From the NCBI GenBank assembly GCA_027405735.1, contig JAPEHQ010000028.1, forward strand, positions 30,604 through 94,603: 64,000 bases of DNA. Direction: 5' to 3'. Shown here in pieces: positions 59,866 through 64,000 of the stretch. Both the position numbers and the translations under genes were made by a program. The notes below the pieces were generated by a model, which was not told where the DNA came from, did no database searches, and saw nothing but the letters and a program-made list of their open reading frames with translations. Origin of the DNA: Mucor racemosus. Its lineage: Eukaryota > Mucoromycota > Mucoromycetes > Mucorales > Mucoraceae. Numbering within the stretch: position 1 is the first letter of the stretch; each line of letters starts with the position of its first letter.

Positions 59866-60563
59866 TCACAACAACCGCTTCAGGCGCAACAGAAGTAATG
59901 GAATGCATACCTTGTTTGCGAATAGGGTCTTCTTTCTTGAATTGCTTACATTTTTTCTTGATTGATTGTAGTAAGTTGCTTTTTCTTTCGCCATAATCCC
60001 AAGAAAACTGATTACCAACAAAGATGAACATGTAGGAAATGTGCATATACATACCTTTTCTTTGATTTCTGTTTTAGCGTATGGGCATAATGCAAGCGCT
60101 TCTCATAGGCCGCTGTAAACTGTATTGATGTATTATTAGCACCACTTTGTGCTTTGTTATGTCTGTCTGCCAATTGACTCCATGTTATTTGCTTTGGCAA
60201 AGGCTTGAATGGTAACGGCACATCTACCGCTCTAGCCATAGATACATCAATTAAATATTGCTGTGGTTCCAATATTCGCTTTGAGCTAAAACTGTAATTG
60301 TACAAAGATTAATGCCTGTCATTTTAATTGATCCAAATGCATGCAATAATAATTTGGTTATAACTACATACCTACTTTGCATTACTTACAATTTTAAAGG
60401 GGCTTTTCAACTCTGTCACAATGTAATCTGCTGCGAAATGTGATTTACATAAACAAAACTCTTCCTTTTTCATGTCTAAAAACTGCTCAAACCGCTCAAG
60501 TTTATAAGCAGTTATCTTTAATCTAACCAAGAATGTTTTCTCGGGTATAGTAACATGGCTCAT
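59866..60563 (-). CDS. hypothetical protein, 3' end uncertain
   Basis: Exon 1 (60376-60563) encodes MSHVTIPEKTFLVRLKITAY and onward. Exon 2 (60055-60291) contains ARAVDVPLPFKPLPKQITW and a SQLADRHNKAQ segment. The splice (AAA|GTAGGT...TTACAG) is fixed by frame. Exon 3 is problematic: the obvious acceptor (AATCAG) gives 188 residues in total with an odd hydrophobic tail ending at 59866. A neighbouring frame reads more naturally (KSNLLQSIKKKCKQFKKEDP...) but would need a weak GAAAG acceptor. The product is basic and soluble, with no recognised domain. Either the splicing is unusual or the gene is damaged near its end. Confidence 0.55.
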
Positions 60564-61017
60564 TTAAAGAAGAAAGATGTGATATTTCCTAAAACGTCTT
60601 CAGCTATATATCTTTCTTATTAAATATCATCAGAAATCATGATAACTGGCCATGTATTGATGTAAAATCAAGTTTTTGACCTTTTTTTTTTTTTTTTTTT
60701 TTTTAGACAAGCAAATGTTGCTATATATGCGGCAACATTTTTTCATTTTTATTGTAGGCAACCAGCCTAAATGTCGTAGAAAAGTTTATCATATAATCTT
60801 GCTAATGATTTGGTTGCATTCTGAAAGAATTTTAACAGCATATTTCATATCACATTTAACCAAGTTACTATTCTGATACAAAGTTCATCTGCTTGAATTC
60901 CTAATTTGAAAGAGTCACGTAAGGTGGTATCGCAAACTGAGTTACATGTTATTTATTGAAAGTTTAGTACAATGCTTTTTTGTTGTTCACCTTTAAAGTT
61001 CTCGATAAAATACGTAC
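60564..61017. promoter_or_regulatory. divergent intergenic region upstream of ALG6
   Basis: Lies between two divergent genes. Contains a 23-base T run (60682-60704). No other element recognised. Confidence 0.4.
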
Positions 61018-62838
61018 ATGACAAAGGATAATACTCCATCCTTGTTCATCAACAGTCCTGTTCGAAAGTCTCTTCAAAGACTTGTACAGAACCAAACATT
61101 ATGGACAGCACCCTTAATTGCCATTTTATTTGCATCATTGATACGTTGGATAGTTGCTTTAAACCCATATTCTGGTAAAAGAAAAAAAAATAACTCTAAT
61201 TACAAGCAAATGTGGACAACTCATCTTAACGTGTGTGCTAACAATAGGCTTTAATACACCACCAATGTATGGAGATTATGAGGCACAGCGTCATTGGATG
61301 GAAATCACAGCACATTTACCTACTTCTAAATGGTACACTTATGATTTACAGTGGTGGGGTTTGGATTATCCACCTTTGACAGCTTTTCATAGCTGGTTAT
61401 GTGGTATCATGTAAGCCATAAAAATGCAATATTAAGGGATAAATCAATATTAACGGCAATTTAGTGGCTCAAAGATAGACGCGTCATGGTTTGCTTTGGA
61501 TACATCAAGAGGTATCGAAACTGAATCGAGTAAATTGTTTATGAGATCTACAGTGTTTGTATCAGAAGCTGTGATTTATATGCCCGCCGTACTAGTGTTT
61601 TGTCAAATTGTGTATGGATCAAATGGATATCTCAAAAAACATATGGCTGCTGTATTAATTTTAATGCAGCCTGCATTAATTATGATTGATCATGCTCATT
61701 TCCAGTAATGTATATTTGATGCAGTGAAATGGGATATCTGTAAAACTCATTCTGTCAAATTAGATTCAACAGTGTCATGTTGGGATTTGCTTTATGGGCC
61801 ATCAATTGCTTTATGACAAAGCATTTTGTACTAGGATCTATATTCTTTTGTTTGGCATTAGGATTCAAGCAAATGGCTTTGTATTATGCTCCAGCCGTGT
61901 TTGCTTTCCTCTTGGGAAGATGTTTTACTGAAAAAAATGGAATTGTTTTGTTTGTAAAACTGGGTGTTTCCGTTATAACAACATTTGGTTTATTATTCTC
62001 CCCTTGGTTGAGCTCTATTGATGATATCAAGCAAGTATTTATTCGCATATTTCCAGTTGCTCGTGGCCTTTATGAAGATAAAGTAGCCAATGTTTGGTGT
62101 GCCATCAACGTAATAATCAAATTACGACAAATCATGACTGTAGAATCTGCTGTACACTTGAGGTAAAGTATTTGGAAGGGAAATAGTTTGATCTATGCAT
62201 GAATTGACATGCAGATGAAATTGTAGTTTGTTAGCTACACTTGCTGTGGTCATTCCTGTTGGTATACATTTGGGTTTAGCGCCATCCAGAAGAAGATTCC
62301 TTTACGCTATGATCAATTCATCATTAGGCTTCTTTTTGTTTTCTTTCCAAGTACACGAGAAATCAATTCTTTTGCCCTTATTGCCTGTTACTTTACTTGT
62401 TTTAGAGGAACCCATTGCAACTACTATGTTTATGAATGTAGCCATGTTTAGCATGTTTCCATTATTAAAGAGAGAAGGGTTAGTATTACCTTACTTTATC
62501 ACTAGCATCATGTGGAATTGGCTTGTAGGAGGATATGGCCCCACTACATGTTTGGCGACAAGATTGGGTACTTTGGTAAGTCAATCTGGCAATTTTCTAG
62601 TGTATATTGGATTATTTATGCATTTTTCTCATAGGGAGTGCACATTATGTTTATCATTTGGCATGTTGCAGAAGAATTTATAGAAGCACCAGCCAATTTA
62701 CCCGATATTTACACCGTGCTAAATGTATTAATCAGTTGTGGATTATTTACTCTTTTATTTGGCTATTACATTTATCGCCAATTTAAAGTTACTCCATTTA
62801 TCCATGCCACTAATTCACCTAAATCAAAGACTCAATAA
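61018..62838 (+). CDS. ALG6: dolichyl-P-Glc:Man9GlcNAc2-PP-dolichol alpha-1,3-glucosyltransferase
   Basis: Adds the first glucose to the lipid-linked oligosaccharide in the ER lumen, which favours efficient transfer by oligosaccharyltransferase. Six exons (61018-61174, 61248-61410, 61465-61704, 61764-62162, 62227-62575, 62635-62838) give 503 residues with about ten or more membrane spans. The luminal first loop has [20 protein letters not shown] and [17 protein letters not shown], the ALG6/ALG8 signature. Later landmarks are [36 protein letters not shown] and [19 protein letters not shown]. It is more like ALG6 than ALG8 by the WGLDYPPL form. It pairs functionally with WBP1. Confidence 0.93.
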
Positions 62839-63295
62839 ACAAACTTCATTCGTTACGATTTAATAATCCTGCTACTTCAAGAGATTTTCTACACTTTTAA
62901 TAGAGCTTTACAAAATTCTGGGACATTATACAGTATATTATTTAATAATATGCGAAGAGTTCATTTGAATTTTTTGTTTGACAAAACTTATGTAAAAAGC
63001 AACGATTTTAGTAGGTATATACGTTTTCCCGCCATAGGGCTGATAATTTATTTTCTAAATACTAATACATGATTTTTGGTGAAAAAGTTGATATGAATCC
63101 ATACCATTAAAATGGCCTATTTATATATTACTTATTTATGTATATGTTAAGCTTGGCAGTCTGTAGAAAATGCAGCATGTACCGTATATGTAAAGTTATA
63201 AAGATGTAAAATAGTTTATGCCCACTATTTAAAAAAAAAAAAAAAAAGAAAAAAAAAGTTAGTTAAATGTAATCACAATAAACATCTATTCAAAC
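62839..63295. other. intergenic between convergent genes
   Basis: 3' flanks of ALG6 and the MTRR-like gene. Contains an A-rich run (about 63231-63257). No gene. Confidence 0.5.
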
Positions 63296-64000
63296 TTACC
63301 AAATCCCTAAGGTATTTCTTTGAAGAAATCCACCAACTAAGGTTTTGTTTGCTTCCAACAAATCATCTTTTGATGCTACTACCAACATCTCAGCCAAAGC
63401 ATCCTGCACACCCTTTGCCATCCCCTTTGCATCACCACAAATATAGATGGCAGCATCCTTGTTTACAATCAATTCGTATAATTTAGCAGAATCTTCCTTG
63501 ATCAAATCTTGAACATAAACCTTGGGTGCATCAGTGGCACGACTCTCTGCAATTCGTAAATGAGAAATTGTACCGTCTGCTTCAAATTCACTAATCTCCT
63601 TTTCAAACAAAAAGTCCTTTGACTTTTCACGGAATCCATAATAGACATAAGTGGGTCCAAATGAATCACGAATTTGTTGTGTAGGTTGATGGCCAATACC
63701 GCCCATAGAAAGACGAATTACGTTGTGTTTGACGATGTTCCAAGAAACCAATAAAGGGTGCAATACCAGTACCTGGACCAATCAATACCAATGGACGCTC
63801 AGTTTCTTGAGGTAAAACAAAAGCATTGGCATTTTGACGAATGTACATGGGCACCTTAATATCTTCTTTTACAGCAACTTCAACTTGGTAGGTGTAGTAC
63901 GGCTAGGAATCAATTGTGTAATCTTGTCCATCCAAGGAGTAGCAACACCCTTACGTTGAGCTTTACCAGCTATTATTCAACCACATTGAAGGCAAAGCGA
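63296..64000 (-). pseudogene. methionine synthase reductase-like flavoprotein, C-terminal part with frame disruptions
   Basis: The last part of a diflavin reductase that continues beyond the right edge. MTRR reactivates cobalamin-dependent methionine synthase with NADPH electrons. Blocks are RFAFNVVE, AQRKGVATPWM, LVLIGPGTGIAPFIGFLEHR (NADP-binding, closest to MTRR rather than P450 reductase), VYVQDLIKEDS, and AAIYICGDAKGMAKGVQDAL. It ends in the family-typical Trp. However, the frame breaks at three places: near 63972-63978, in 63868-63915 and near 63705-63722. No intron of usable size can explain them. It could be a recent pseudogene or a patch of indel errors in the assembly. No change is proposed here. 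Confidence 0.72.

Noticed and set aside
63296..64000. NADPH-cytochrome P450 reductase as partner of the nearby P450
   Set aside because: The GPGTGIAPFIGFLEHR block and the linker order fit methionine synthase reductase better than P450 reductase.

Overview
The window is nuclear DNA of a filamentous fungus. It is very AT-rich, its genes carry many short (about 45-80 bp) GT-AG introns, and the gene content and protein flavour fit an early-diverging Mucoromycota/Mucorales-type genome. Examples are a WRKY/GCM1-type zinc-finger protein, a membrane-anchored double amidohydrolase and a methionine-synthase-reductase-like flavoprotein. The genus cannot be fixed from sequence alone.

Layout. 1-2161: the 5' end of a CCT-eta chaperonin gene and TRM6. 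2.2-11.2 kb: gene-free repeats. 11.2-16.0 kb: a holo-ACP synthase and a LIM/RhoGAP regulator. 16.0-27.9 kb: gene-free, with nested repeats and solo LTRs. 28-34.1 kb: the WRKY-like protein, a possible small gene and the two-halved amidohydrolase. 34.7-38.8 kb: a second long copy of the 2.4-6.8 kb repeat block. 38.9-45 kb: SDH1, a small Zn-finger-like protein, IMP1 and an SLC35F-type transporter. 45.5-46.7 kb: an inverted repeat copy. 47.5-57.4 kb: WBP1, an SLC49-like MFS transporter, a TXNDC9/PLP-type protein, a BCS1-like AAA ATPase and a cytochrome P450. 57.4-59.7 kb: repeats, including a CTCGA-rich island. 59.8-64 kb: an unknown gene, ALG6 and a disrupted MTRR-like gene at the window edge.

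The genes are ordinary housekeeping genes rather than a cluster. Several act in mitochondria (SDH1, IMP1, the BCS1-like ATPase, possibly the ACP synthase). Two act in ER N-glycosylation (ALG6 builds the lipid-linked glycan, WBP1 helps transfer it). Splice phases were followed through each gene model, and every complete model closes in frame.

The most informative non-gene content is the repeat landscape. Paralogous repeat copies act as empty-site controls. They show that one R5-R3 repeat copy at about 19.4-22.4 kb was hit four times by four different solo LTRs, each with a 5-bp target duplication. The R3 repeat carries a decayed fragment that reads like the C-terminal WD40 part of cytoplasmic dynein intermediate chain, in four copies. 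No retrotransposon protein-coding interior, tRNA, rRNA or CRISPR was seen.
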